Assembly (NCBI GenBank): GCA_024036415.1
Contig: JAMWET010005031.1
Coordinates: 124,001-188,000 of the forward strand
Length of the DNA stretch: 64,000 bases
Reading direction: 5' to 3'
From: Prochilodus magdalenae
Lineage: Eukaryota; Chordata; Actinopteri; Characiformes; Prochilodontidae
This document shows, piece after piece, positions 1 through 10,868 of this stretch. The notes beneath the pieces are model-generated. The model ran no database searches and was not told where the DNA came from. It saw only the letters and a program-made list of their open reading frames with translations. Within the stretch, counting starts at the first letter, position 1. Each line of letters opens with the position of its first letter. A program made the position numbers and the translations under genes.

Positions 1-88
1 AAATCAATTCTGATCAATTCAAACATTCCAAAATCAATTCTGTCCAAATGTGACTTTCCAAATGTATCTATAATTCAATCTATGGTGG

Positions 89-302
89 TTGGTGTAGCTC
101 AGCAGATAACACCACTACCCACCAAGGAGTCAACACCACATGTGGGAGAATGGGGTTCGAATCCCGGTCTGGGTAACTATGCTGTGCTACACCAATAAGA
201 GTCCTTGGGCAAGGCTCCTAACACTACACTGGCCTACCTGTAATGTGATTAACCTTGTAAGTCGCTCTGGATAAGAGCGTCAGCTAAATGCCGTAAATGT
301 AA
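89..302 (+). repeat. tRNA-derived SINE, family 1, copy 1
   Basis: The head carries pol III tRNA-like boxes: GGTGTAGCTCAG near position 91 (box A type) and GGTTCGAATCC near 152 (box B type). The 3' part ends in the fish SINE/LINE2-type tail around GTCGCTCTGGATAAGAGCGTC followed by TAAATGTAA. Two further copies lie at about 25295-25486 and 26811-27020. It is a dispersed retroposon, not a functional tRNA gene, because the region after box B runs on into an unrelated body. Confidence 0.85.
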
Positions 303-1749
303 ATCTAACCTTCAAAAATAAAGTTTAACCAGTTTTAACATTTAAAAAAACAATTATTCTTAATTCATATATTCCAATTCTTACATTTAAACATAAATAA
401 GAATAAAAATTCCAGTTTATTCTCTTGAATTATAATCAACTTTAACACTATAGATCCAAAATCTATTATCAGTTCTAACATAAAAAAATATATATCATCA
501 ATTCTGTCATTTTTGAATCAATTGTAATCAGTTCTAACATTTCAGAACCAGTCAATTCTATCAATCAATCATCTCAAACAATTTTAGCACTCACATATTA
601 ATTTTTACATCCTTAAAGTATTGTAATAACGTCTGACATTTTAAAATCAGCTATAATCAACTAAACTCAAAATCTCTGTCCTATAAATTAAATCAGTTCT
701 GCAGGCTGAATCTCGGCCTTTTTATACCACATATACATACCTACTGATAATCTGCTGATGATGGTATTGTAATGCTTCATTAGACTGTTGTAAAGGTTTC
801 GTGATTTTTAGCACCATATAAACTTCATTGGGTGTTTATGAGTGCTGGACGTTCTGATCATGTGCAATGTAGTATAAATCTAAACCACAGAATTAAGACT
901 AGCTCCGCCAGTTGTAGAGCTCTGATGACTTAAACTCTGATCTCTTCTTCACAGAGATACTTTGCTGACTAAGAGAGCAAAGCCGTGTCCTGACAGTTTC
1001 CCTCCAGGCTCGAGGAAAACAACCAATCAGGAGTTTGGTCACGTAGTGGTCTGTATCCCTGCTCAAGTGCTGCTCCCTCCCCTGCCTTAATCTGAACGGG
1101 TCTTGAACCCAGTCATTGTAAATCACTTCCAGTAACAATGCTGCATCTAATGAAGGACTTCAGGCCAAATTAGCTTCAAGCTAATTGCTAATAGTTTTTT
1201 AATGTGACATTTATTAACATTCATAGCACTTTACCCTGTGATCAGTTAGCTTATATCCTTTAGCCTGGGATGAAGTACGTCTGTTTTTATCCTCTTTTCA
1301 GGAAGAAACGGTTTTTTAATGAAGGAAAAGAAAACATTTTACAATGATTAGTGCTATCGCACTGTAGCAACACACAGACTATCTCATTACATGTCTCTAG
1401 ATCTTTATAGATCAACACTTTACTAACATTCACATTTCAAGAAGGATGACTGAGGGCGGACCACTCTTTTCTACAAGAGATTGAAAGTGTACTCAGAGAA
1501 TGTTCAGACAAACCCGCAGCTAATTGCAGGTTGGGTCCAGTCTAGTTTATATCAGCTATGTGTTGGTGTTTAGTTATAAACACGCTGTGAAATGTTAGAC
1601 ATTGAAGCGCTACACATTTAGGTGTTTCTCTGTGATGACCAAATGAGTTAATTATCAGCCTTCATTAGATTTAGGTCTGTTTATAAGTGAACTTGTGTTA
1701 AAGGGGCAGAAACTCTGAACTGTGCAGTGGCCTTCTCTGCAGCTGCTGA
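303..1749. other. AT-rich non-coding stretch
   Basis: No gene is supported. The first part, about 300-680, is AT-rich and enriched in AATTCTA/ATCAATTCT-like words, probably an old degenerate repeat. The 79-codon minus-strand ORF near 899-1138 has no domain, no splice context and no recognisable homology, so it is not called. Confidence 0.6.
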
Positions 1750-3463
1750 TAGGGATGTCCTGATCTGATCTCATATCAAACCAATCACTGTAGGCTATAT
1801 TAGTATGGGTCACTATTGGTTATATTAATATGAATGGGGATCGGCTATATTAATATGGATCGTTATCGGCTATGCTGATATGGATAGGTATTGGTTATAT
1901 TAATATGGATCGGTATTGGTTATATTAATATGGATCGGTATCGGCTATATTAATATGGATCGGTATTGGTTATATTAATATGGATCGGTATTGGTTATAT
2001 TAATATGGATCGGTATCGGCTATATTAATATGGATCGGTATTGGTTATATTAATATGGATCGGTATCGGCTATATTAATATGGATCGGTATCGGCTATAC
2101 TAATATGGATTGGTATTGGTTATATTAATATGGATCGGTATTGGTTATATTAATATGGATCGGTATCGGCTATATTAATATGGATCGGTATTGGTTATAT
2201 TAATATGGATCGGTATCGGCTATATTAATATGGATCGGTATCGGCTATATTAATATGGATCGGTATTGGTTATATTAATATGGATCGGTATTGGTTATAT
2301 TAATATGGATCGGTATCGGCTATATTAATATGGATCGGTATTGGTTATATTAATATGGATCGGTATCGGCTATATTAATATGGATCGGTATCGGCTATAT
2401 TAATGTGGATTGGTATTGGCTATATTAATATGGATCGGTATCGGCTATATTAATATGGATCGGTATCGGCTATATTAATGTGGATTGGTATTGGCTATAT
2501 TAATATGGATCGGTATCGGCTATATTAATATGGATCGGTATTGGTTATATTAATATGGATTGTATTGGCTATATTAATATGGATCGGTATTGGTTATATT
2601 AATATGGATCGTATTGGCTATATTAATATGGATCGGTATTGGTTATATTAATATGGATCGTATCTGCTATATTAATATGGATCTGTATCGGCTATTTTAA
2701 TGTGGATTGGTATTGGCTATATTAATATGGATCGGTATCGGCTATATTAATATGGATCGGTATTGGTTATATTAATATGGATTGTATTGGCTATATTAAT
2801 ATGGATCGGTATTGGTTATATTAATATGGATCGTATTGGCTATATTAATATGGATCGGTATTGGTTATATTAATATGGATCTGTATCGGCTATTTTAATG
2901 TGGATTGGTATTGGCTATATTAATATGGATCTGTATCGGCTATTTTAATGTGGATTGGTATTGGCTATATTAATATGGATCTGTATCGGCTATTTTAATG
3001 TGGATTGGTATTGGCTATATTAATATGGATCAGTATCGGCTATATTAATATGGATCACTATTTCTATATTAATATGGTTTACTATTTCATGTATTAATTT
3101 GAATTATATTGACTATATCAAGCCTGATCCCATATGTCACCCATTATTAAGGCTGTTTCATGCTGTTGTGACCACTTTAAAGGAAATGTACGTTACCCAC
3201 ATCATGCAGCAGTAATTTGACACTAGCGGTAATTACACTCTTAGTTTAGATATTACTGCACCATGAAATGTGAAGCTATCTTATTTACAGTGCTATGCAG
3301 TGTATAAAATGGTGAGAGCTTTTACTTTAGCCTTTTAAAGTAGTTCAATTAACGTCTTAGCCAGTGTATATGATGCGTGTACCGTATGGCAGTCAGATCA
3401 AACTCTATATCAACATTAACGGAAGGAAATATAAGGCAGAAGAACTGTATTGGGACATCCCTA
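1750..3463. mobile_element. Non-autonomous hAT-like transposon hosting a minisatellite
   Basis: The left end reads TAGGGATGTCCTGATC and the right end reads GGGACATCCCTA, which form terminal inverted repeats of the hAT type common in fish. No transposase ORF is present, so it would be non-autonomous. The flanking 8-mers (1742-1749 and 3464-3471) do not match, so a target-site duplication is not visible. That lowers confidence and suggests age or end rearrangement. The interior from about 1795 to 3075 is replaced by a minisatellite whose unit resembles hAT subterminal sequence (GATCGGTATCGGC). Confidence 0.6.
1795..3075. repeat. 25-bp minisatellite (about 50 units) with higher-order pattern
   Basis: The unit is about 25 bp with core TATATTAATATGGATCGGTA. 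It is followed by one of two endings: TCGGC (type A) or TTGGT (type B). From about 1920 to 2400 the order B-B-A-B-A-A recurs three times, a roughly 150-bp higher-order repeat. From 2540 the units shorten to alternating 24- and 25-bp forms. From about 2880 a different 50-bp double unit (with GGATCTGTATCGGC and TTTTAATGTGG) repeats three times. The right end decays into single diverged units. Confidence 0.93.
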
Positions 3464-3867
3464 GTAAAGTGCAGATATAATATTTATAGTTTTGAATTGC
3501 CACTTAATGATGTAGCAGGCCTGTTAAGCATTTCACTCAGAATATTGATTACTGCGAGCGCAGCGAGTCATAGAAACGCATTCCCCTACTGTATTGAAGT
3601 ATTTGAAGATTATACTTCTCCTTGTTCTCCCATTTCAGTTTTTGATAATTGAGTTAGATAAACGATTTTAATGAATTTCATGAAGTTGTGAAAAGGTTTT
3701 TATCTGTAAAATAAACTCATTTTTACAGAGATGAAAAAGAAGTTGTGCATTTTGTGGTTTTGTGTTTAATTGTGCATGTCGATTGTGGTTTACTTAATGA
3801 GCCTTTTATTTTCCACTAGAGCTCACAGAATTTGTGTTTGTGTTTTAGAAAGTAAAGCATTCTTAGA

Positions 3868-5186
3868 TACACTGCTCAAAAAAATAAAGGGAACACTTAA
3901 ACAACACAATATAACTCCAAGTAAATCAAACTTCTGTGAAATCAAACTGTCCACTTAGGAAGCAACACTGACTGACAATCAGTTTCAGATGCTGTTGTGC
4001 AAATGTTGTGCACAACAAGTGGAAATTATTGGTGATTAGCCAGACACAATAAAGGAGTGGTCCTGCAGGTGGGGACCACAGACCACTTTTCAGTACCTAT
4101 ACGTTCTGGCTGATGTTTTGGTCACTTTTGAATGTTGGAGGTGCTTTCACACTCGTGGTAGCATGAGACGGACTCTACAACCCACACTGGCTCAGGTAGT
4201 GCAGCTCATCCAGGATGGCACATCAATGCGAGCTGTGGCAAGAAGGTTTGCTGTGTCTGTCAGCGTAGTGTCCAGAGCCTGGAGGCGCTACCAGGAGACA
4301 GTACACCAGGAGACGTAGAGGAGGCCGTAGGAGGGCAACAACTCAGCAGCAGAACCGCTACCTCCGCCTTTGTGCAAGGAGGAACAGGAGGAGCACTGCC
4401 AGAGCCCTGCAATGACCTCCAGCAGGCCAATGTGCATGTGTATGCACAAACGGTTAGAAACTGACTCCATGAGGATGGTATGAGGGCGCGACGTCCAAGG
4501 GCCGCACAGCCCTCCATGTGCTCACCAGAGGTAGCCTGACTGCCATTAGGTACCGAAATGAGATCCTCAGACCCCTTGTGAGACCATATGCTGGTGCGGT
4601 TGGCCCTGGGTTCCTCCTGATGCAGGACAATGCTATACCTCATGTGGCTGGAGTGTGTCTAACCCTGCAAGATGAAGGCATTGAAGCTATGGACTGGCCC
4701 GCCCGTTCCCCAGACCAGAATCCGATTGAGCACATCTGGGACATCATGCCTCACTCCATCCACAAACGTCACATTGCACCACAGACTGTCCAGGAGTTGG
4801 TGGATGCTTTAGTCCATGTCTAGGAGGAGATCCGTCAGGAGACCATTCGCCACCTCATCAGGAGCATGCCCAGGCGTTGTAGGGAGGTCATACAGGCACA
4901 TGGAGGCCACACACGATACTGAGCCTCATTTTGACTTGTTTTAAGGACATTACATCAAAGCTGGATCAGCCTGTCGTGTGTTTTTCCACTTTAATGTTGT
5001 GTGTGACTCCAAATCCAGGCCTCCATTGGTTAATAAATTTGATTTCCATTGATGATTTTTGTGTGGTTTTGTTGTCAGCACATTCAACTTTGTACAGAAC
5101 AAAGTATTCAATGATAATATCTCATTCATTCAGATCTAGGATGTGTTATTTGAGTGTTCCCTTTATTTATTTTTTTTAGCAGTGTA
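3868..5186 (+). mobile_element. Tc1-like transposon, internally deleted
   Basis: The ends are inverted repeats: TACACTGCTCAAAAAAATAA on the left and its complement ending in AGCAGTGTA on the right, with TA at both borders as expected for Tc1/mariner insertion. The body contains a broken transposase reading frame in + orientation. The length of about 1.3 kb is near that of a full-size Tc1 element, but the coding part is shortened. It is inserted in a stretch whose left flank is duplicated on the right (see 5228-5363). Confidence 0.88.
4163..4922 (+). pseudogene. Tc1-like transposase remnant
   Basis: The N-terminal part begins [16 protein letters not shown] and contains a helix-turn-helix DNA-binding segment ([21 protein letters not shown]). 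The C-terminal part holds the catalytic blocks LMQDNAIPHVA (second Asp) and DQNPIEHIWD (terminal Glu of the DDE triad), ending with GHTRY and a stop. Frame changes near 4318 and 4500 and a gap covering the first catalytic Asp region leave about 760 nt where an intact Tc1 transposase needs about 1,020 nt. It is therefore inactive. Confidence 0.85.
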
Positions 5187-5196
5187 TGTATATATG

Positions 5197-5227
<31 letters not shown>

Positions 5228-5233
<6 letters not shown>

Positions 5234-5363
5234 GGATTGTTATTGGCCATATTTATATGGATCTATGGATCAGTATTGGCTTTATTAATACATAGTTATT
5301 AAGTTTTTTATTTTTCACTAGAGCTCACTGAATTTGTGTAACTGAAAATAAAGCACTCTTTTA
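5228..5363. repeat. Duplicated Tc1 flank plus stray minisatellite-like units
   Basis: Positions 5311-5363 (TTATTTTTCACTAGAGCTCA and onward) match 3805-3866, immediately left of the Tc1 insertion. Positions 5228-5290 contain two units of the form ATGGATC..TATTGGC, resembling the 1.8-3.1 kb minisatellite. A (TA)n run at about 5187-5232 sits between them and the Tc1 end. The Tc1 element appears to have entered one copy of a small local duplication. Confidence 0.6.
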
Positions 5364-6267
5364 TATATATGTACATATACATGTATCCATGGATCCATTC
5401 TTTTAGCAGATTTCAGCACTACTAATGTAACTAATACGTTGTTAAAATGAGTGATGCTGTCTTTTTATGATAAAGGCTTATAATTTTAAACAATGCACAA
5501 CGACTGGGTTCGATTAGAGTTATAGGAATGAAAACTGGAAACCTTATCATTTAAGATATTTTAAAAAATAATGCGCAGCTTGTACTGAACATTGTTCATG
5601 TACGTGGTTCATTTCGTTGTTGTATGAACAGCATTTGGGTGCTCCAAGTGACAGGTCCTGTTGATCCTGTCAGTAACATGTTTAAAGCAGTGATTGGTCA
5701 TTTGAATGATACTTGCCATGGGTACAGTGTGTTACAGCACTATGCAAACTTATCTTCCTTGGTTCGTTTCCTGTTGATTTGGATTTCCCCTCTTAGCCCA
5801 TGTTATATAACTTTCAAATAGATCTGTAATACTACTGCAGGAGCTTCAACTTGAATTATAGATCTGGAAAATTGCAATAGTTTACTATGTGAGACTCCCA
5901 TACGTTCATACAGACAGTACTACAGGAATACAGCGGGAGTCCTATACAACACGTCTTATAACCCAGGAGTACACTGATACACCACAATTAAGTATCCTTA
6001 GTGTACTTCTACTCATGATTAGAGTACTGAGAGTGTGCTATATACAACTACTACTGTAACTATATACTTAGTATGTTAATCATATTTCATTAATACTATT
6101 GAAATATACCAACTGTACTGAACTGTACTATTTTAAGACACCACTAGTATTCACTTAGATGTACTGAAGTACACATTAAAGTACATTTCTAGTACGTTCT
6201 GATACACTGAAATATCACTTGGTACTTGTAATTACTAAATTTGTGATATATGCTCATCATCAAAAAA
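5364..6267. other. Non-coding, nothing recognisable
   Basis: AT-rich sequence with many TA-rich and AGTAC-rich words. The short ORFs here lack domains and splice context. I see no gene or clear repeat border. Confidence 0.5.
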
Positions 6268-6930
6268 TAGTTACACCCAGAAGGAATCAGCTGTGAGGAA
6301 TGAAACTTGCAGGATAGGTTTGACATCGTGAGACGTGCAAATGATTCCAATTTCATGCTTGGAAACACATGTGACGTGAGCAAAGAGGGGCCTTATCACT
6401 GTACCTGACTGACTATATAATAAGTTTTGTTGCACGTGTTTCCCATTCTGACTCATCCTTTACTAGCGACGTATGCCTCAAAGAAGAGTTCGAACGCACT
6501 TTGAGGAGTTGGAAGAGTTTAAAAGGAGAAGCATCATAGGGTCCTGGGAAAGAGATGGTCTTATTGACAAATTGCGCACCCTATTGGTCGTTTGGATATT
6601 ATCATAGCATGCTTTTGACAGCAGTGGGTAGAAGAAGGCACTCACCAGCAACACAAAGGATCTGGGAGACCTACTTGAACCATGGGGGGAGAAACGAGAG
6701 ATTGTCTGACATGAGCTAAGTGACCCAACAGCCATGATTGTGTCAAGATGAGCGATTTGTTGTCATGAGTCACATGTTCAGAGGGCCTGGTGTCACTCCA
6801 CCTCCAGCCCTACCGTAAAATCTGCAGGAACTGTGTGAGAATATTCAAGATGGATGGGAGTAATTATTACAGGACACCATCAGGAACCTCTACAACTCCA
6901 TGCTGATACATCTGCAGACATGCTGATATT
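6268..6930 (+). mobile_element. Tc1-like element, family B, decayed copy
   Basis: The left inverted repeat TAGTTACACCCAGAAGGAAT matches the ends of the copies at 42683-43311 and 45031-45780. A reading frame starting at 6473 (MPQRRVRTHFEELEEF) is the typical N-terminal start of a Tc1-like transposase. It then breaks through stops and frameshifts. The 3' part still shows the C-terminal region (about 6820-6925) shared with the other family-B copies. The right inverted repeat is lost. Confidence 0.75.
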
Positions 6931-7583
6931 AAAGTACATTTCTAATAAAAGTTACTATAGATTTTTGGCAAGGAACTGTTTGGAACTGTAAGCATGTGCT
7001 ATTCATAAATGTGCTATTCATAGCCCCATGTGTTTTTCTTCTTCAGAAGTATCAGACAGGGAATACACTGCACTGAGGCTAAGGTCAAAGCACATGTTCA
7101 AGGAAGGAATTAGGAAGTAGAACAGGTCCTGCAAGCTGAAACTTGTTTCGATGAAACCAACAATCATGTCTGCCCAGCCGTAGTAGCACATCCGTATTTA
7201 TGCACGCTGTGTAAACTATGAGGAAGAAGAGCGTGTTCAGTAAATACACTCAACCAACATCAGTCCACCTGCGTTCAAAAACCTGCGATCTTCACATTAG
7301 AAGCCTTTTCCTGGGTGTTTATGAGCAGTAAAAAATAAATATCTGTATAGGCAGTATGGGCAGTATGAACGTTCTGGAGCAGTTATTAAAACAGCCTAGT
7401 TATGATTTATTTTATTGACTGCTAGGCATATGTTTGGGTATCTTAGGAGAAAAGGTAGACTAATTTAAATAACTAAGGTAAATAACTTTTATGAATTCAT
7501 GATTAATGTACTAAAAGTGTGCAATTTTCCACGTACTGTGTAGTATGTAGTATGTACTATGTAGTCTGCAATATATATATATA

Positions 7584-7983
7584 TACAGGGGTTGGACAAT
7601 GAAACTGAAACACCCGTCATGTTAGTGTGGGAGGTCTCATGGCTAAATTGGACCAGCCTGGTGGCCAATCTTCATTAATTGCACATTGCACCAGTAAGAG
7701 CAGAGTGTGAAGGTTCAGTTAGCAGGTAAGAGCACAGTTCTGCTCAAAATACTGCAATGCACACAACATTATGGGTGACATACCAGAGTTCAAAAGAGGA
7801 CAGATTGTTGGTGCACGTCTTGCTGGCGCATCTGTGACCAAGACAGCAAGTCTTTGTGATGTATCAAGAGCCACGGTATCCAGGGTAATGTCAGCATACC
7901 ACCAAGAAGGACGAACCTCCACCAGCATCACGTAGTGACCTGGCCACTATCCTGCAAGAAGAATGGCTTAAACTCCCTCTGAC
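7584..7983 (+). mobile_element. Tc1-like MITE, family C, right-truncated copy
   Basis: The left terminus TACAGGGGTTGGACAATG and the following 380 bp match the complete copy at 17461-17995, including the short transposase-derived frame beginning MGDIPEFKRGQ. The match stops near 7983 (CTCCCTCTGACCAC) and the right inverted repeat is absent. Confidence 0.85.
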
Positions 7984-8279
7984 CACATATCAAGCATACT
8001 TAAATATAACTAGTTGTACTTAACCATATACTTAATATGGTACATAATAAAGTACATTTCTATTATATATAAATACATACATATATATAGAAGGCTTATA
8101 TAAAGGCTTCTATAAAAGGCATTTGTTCATAGAGAGTGCTCTTAATGAAAAGGCTGTACTCTAGATGTTGGAACATTGCTGTAAGGTTTTGATTGTGAAT
8201 CACTCCAGGGAATTAGCATTCATGTATTGTATTCATGATCTGACAGCTGTGCTGTTGTGATGATGTCTGAAGCCATAGT

Positions 8280-8455
8280 ACCTAGAACTCCATGCTGAGA
8301 TGTCTGGCGTGTTGGATTAGCCCGACACCATACCAAAAGACAGTAGACACATCAGTCTAAATGTATCATCACTTATTGATTCTGTTAACCTTTATCTTCC
8401 TTCCCAAAGGCATTGCAGTCTGACCCTTCCTTCTGGGTGCAGCTATCCTTCTGGT
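8280..8455 (+). mobile_element. Right-end fragment of Tc1-like family B
   Basis: Sequence from the end of the transposase frame through AACCTTTATCTTCC to the TIR-like TTCTGGGTGCAGCTA matches, in reverse, the left parts of the copies at 42.7 and 45.0 kb. It lies just upstream of the TRAF4 promoter. Confidence 0.65.
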
Positions 8456-8576
8456 GACCTGTGTAATACATCCAGATTTGTACCCAGTCAGAACCTATAA
8501 GAGGTTCAGTAATTGGTATCTACAGTCAGCCATGTGAGAAGTGAGTTAGGTGGTGTTGTAATGGGTGTAAACCTGG

Positions 8577-8586
8577 CCCCGCCCCC
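8577..8586 (+). promoter_or_regulatory. traf4: GC box in the TRAF4 5' region
   Basis: CCCCGCCCCC lies 230 bp before the TRAF4 start codon in a locally GC-rich stretch (8570-8960) that stands out from its AT-rich surroundings. This fits a TATA-less CpG-type promoter with an Sp1/KLF-type site. The exact transcription start is not visible. Confidence 0.5.
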
Positions 8587-8815
8587 TCCCGGGGGAGGGC
8601 TGTATTGATTTGAACGCGGGAATCAGATTACAGAATCTCTCCTCGGGCACCTTCTTGATTCCGGAAACATCCCACAGCAGCCCAGCGTGAGGCGAGATGT
8701 GGGCTAGTGGGTGAAACGAGCGTTAGCAGCTTCCTAGTTCAGCTGATTTGTTTCCGAAGAAAGAAAGAAGGAAGGTGCCTGGGTCTTTAAAGCAGCTCCC
8801 AGCGACAGGACCATC

Positions 8816-10607
8816 ATGCCAGGCTTGGATTACAGGTTCCTGGAGCGGCCGCGGAGGCGCTTTCTGTGCCCTTTGTGTAAAAAGCCCATGAGGGAGCCCG
8901 TACAGGTGTCCACCTGCGGCCACAGGTTCTGCGATACCTGCCTGCAGGAGTTTCTCAGGTAGGACGCCTCAGCCTGAAAGTCCAGCCGGTTTAAAACCTG
9001 TACCTCAGCCTAATTCGTGGGTAAAGATATTTACACAGACAGACAGAGCGAAACTATGGCTCTCCTTATTTCCCTTGTTTTCCTTGTCGTTGTGACCTTA
9101 ACAACAATCCTTCTCTTTTCCTGAAAACTCCCTTTTTAGTCAGGTTTAGAGAAGAAATGGTCCAAAAGCGAGTTAAAATCTTAATATTCATGTCTTTCTT
9201 CAGGTAATTGGTACCCACACATGCTAGTAATGCTAGTTATGCTAGTTATGGATGTAAACAATCTTTAGTGTGGCTCAGAAAAACCCAAGAGCAAATTCAG
9301 TACAGGCCTATGTTGAGCATTAAAGAGGAACTTCACTACTTGTTCCAAATTTCAGAAAAATCTAATGGATATGATGTAAACAAAGTTATTCCGAATAGTT
9401 TGGTGTAAAATGGTTTGTTCCTAAGAAACCTGTCGAGCCAAAATTGTTTTACAATGGTAGTGATAGGAACTAGACACCTGAGGTGTTTATTGCCTCTAAA
9501 AGGTCCCTCGCAGAGAGTTATTTGTTGAAATGGTTATAAATAAAAGCCTGATGTATCAGAGTTGTTGTTTTACAGTAGGGCTTGTGACGGAATGTGGGCT
9601 AAAACATGTTTTTTGACAAAATAGTCCCCAAAGATTTAGATCTATTATACCCCTATTTTACCATCATCAGCACATGCAGGTTTATGGGTGGTTTTGTATA
9701 GTAAATAAAACAGCCAAATTTCTATTGTAGACATCAAAAGCCCTGGCTCCCATCACCACCTTTGTAAATCAGTTAGGTTTGACAAGTTTAGAATAAACCA
9801 TTTCACATAAAACAACTCTCAGTGACTTCGTTGGCTGTTCCTTACACTGAAAAGGTGCTGCACTGATTCTACTATGTACAAGACTGCCACTTAAAATGTA
9901 CATGTACAACGGAAGTAAACTTAAAGACATAATAATAATAAAGTCTGTATCAATAAAGCCGGTGCATCACAGTAAAGGAGTGATGGATACAGACTTTACA
10001 GTAGGCTCACAACCCCCACTTCCAAATCTGACCCACAGGGATCAGTTACGAGTTGACAAAGCAGCACTATAGTGAGTTATCGCTAAACAGGTCCAGCAGG
10101 TTGCCAGATACTTTAAAGGGAGCACGAGCTCAATTCAACTCAAAGAATAACCATCTTCTTCTAGGGAAGTTTTGTGGAACCGTGGCTATTGTCGCCTGGT
10201 ATTTTCACCACTTATGAAACAAGCACACGCTATATTTCCTGGTTTATCAAGCTTAAAGGGAAACTCTGTCTGAGATGTAAACAAAGTCATTCCAAGCAGT
10301 TTGATCAGAAGTGCTCGGTTCTAGGGAAACTTACGAGTCAAAATTGTTTACAGTGGTGGTGATGGGAACCAGACGTCTGAAGAGTATAATGCCCCCTCAC
10401 TGAAAGTTCCTAATGGTTATGAATGTGCTGGGAGACGTTGTTTTACAATAGCTGTTGGCCTATTAAATATCCATTTATTTTAATCTATACATTATTAATG
10501 CTGCCATTTTATTAATGTATTTGCTTTGTAGACATATGGTCTCCCATCACTTCATCACTGCACATAGAAACTCAAGACACCTGTAGGTTCACAGGTAGTT
10601 TTAAATG

Positions 10608-10640
<33 letters not shown>

Positions 10641-10830
10641 GTAATAATAGTAATAATGTTTTGCATCATAGACATATGAACCTCTGGGTTCCCATCACAA
10701 TAATAATAATAATAATAATAATAATGTTTTTGCACCATAGACATATGAACCTCTGGGTTCCCATCACAATAATAATAATAATAATAATGTTTTTGCATCA
10801 TAGACATATGAACCTCTGAGTTCCCATCAC

Positions 10831-10868
<38 letters not shown>

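Noticed and set aside
89..170. tRNA gene-like A and B boxes (also at 25.3, 26.8, 29.8, 33.3 and 44.8 kb)
   Set aside because: No cloverleaf with paired acceptor ends; each head runs into a SINE body present in several copies.
1795..3075. CRISPR-like regular array
   Set aside because: Units are contiguous 24-25 bp with no unique spacers, in a eukaryotic intergenic region; it is a minisatellite.
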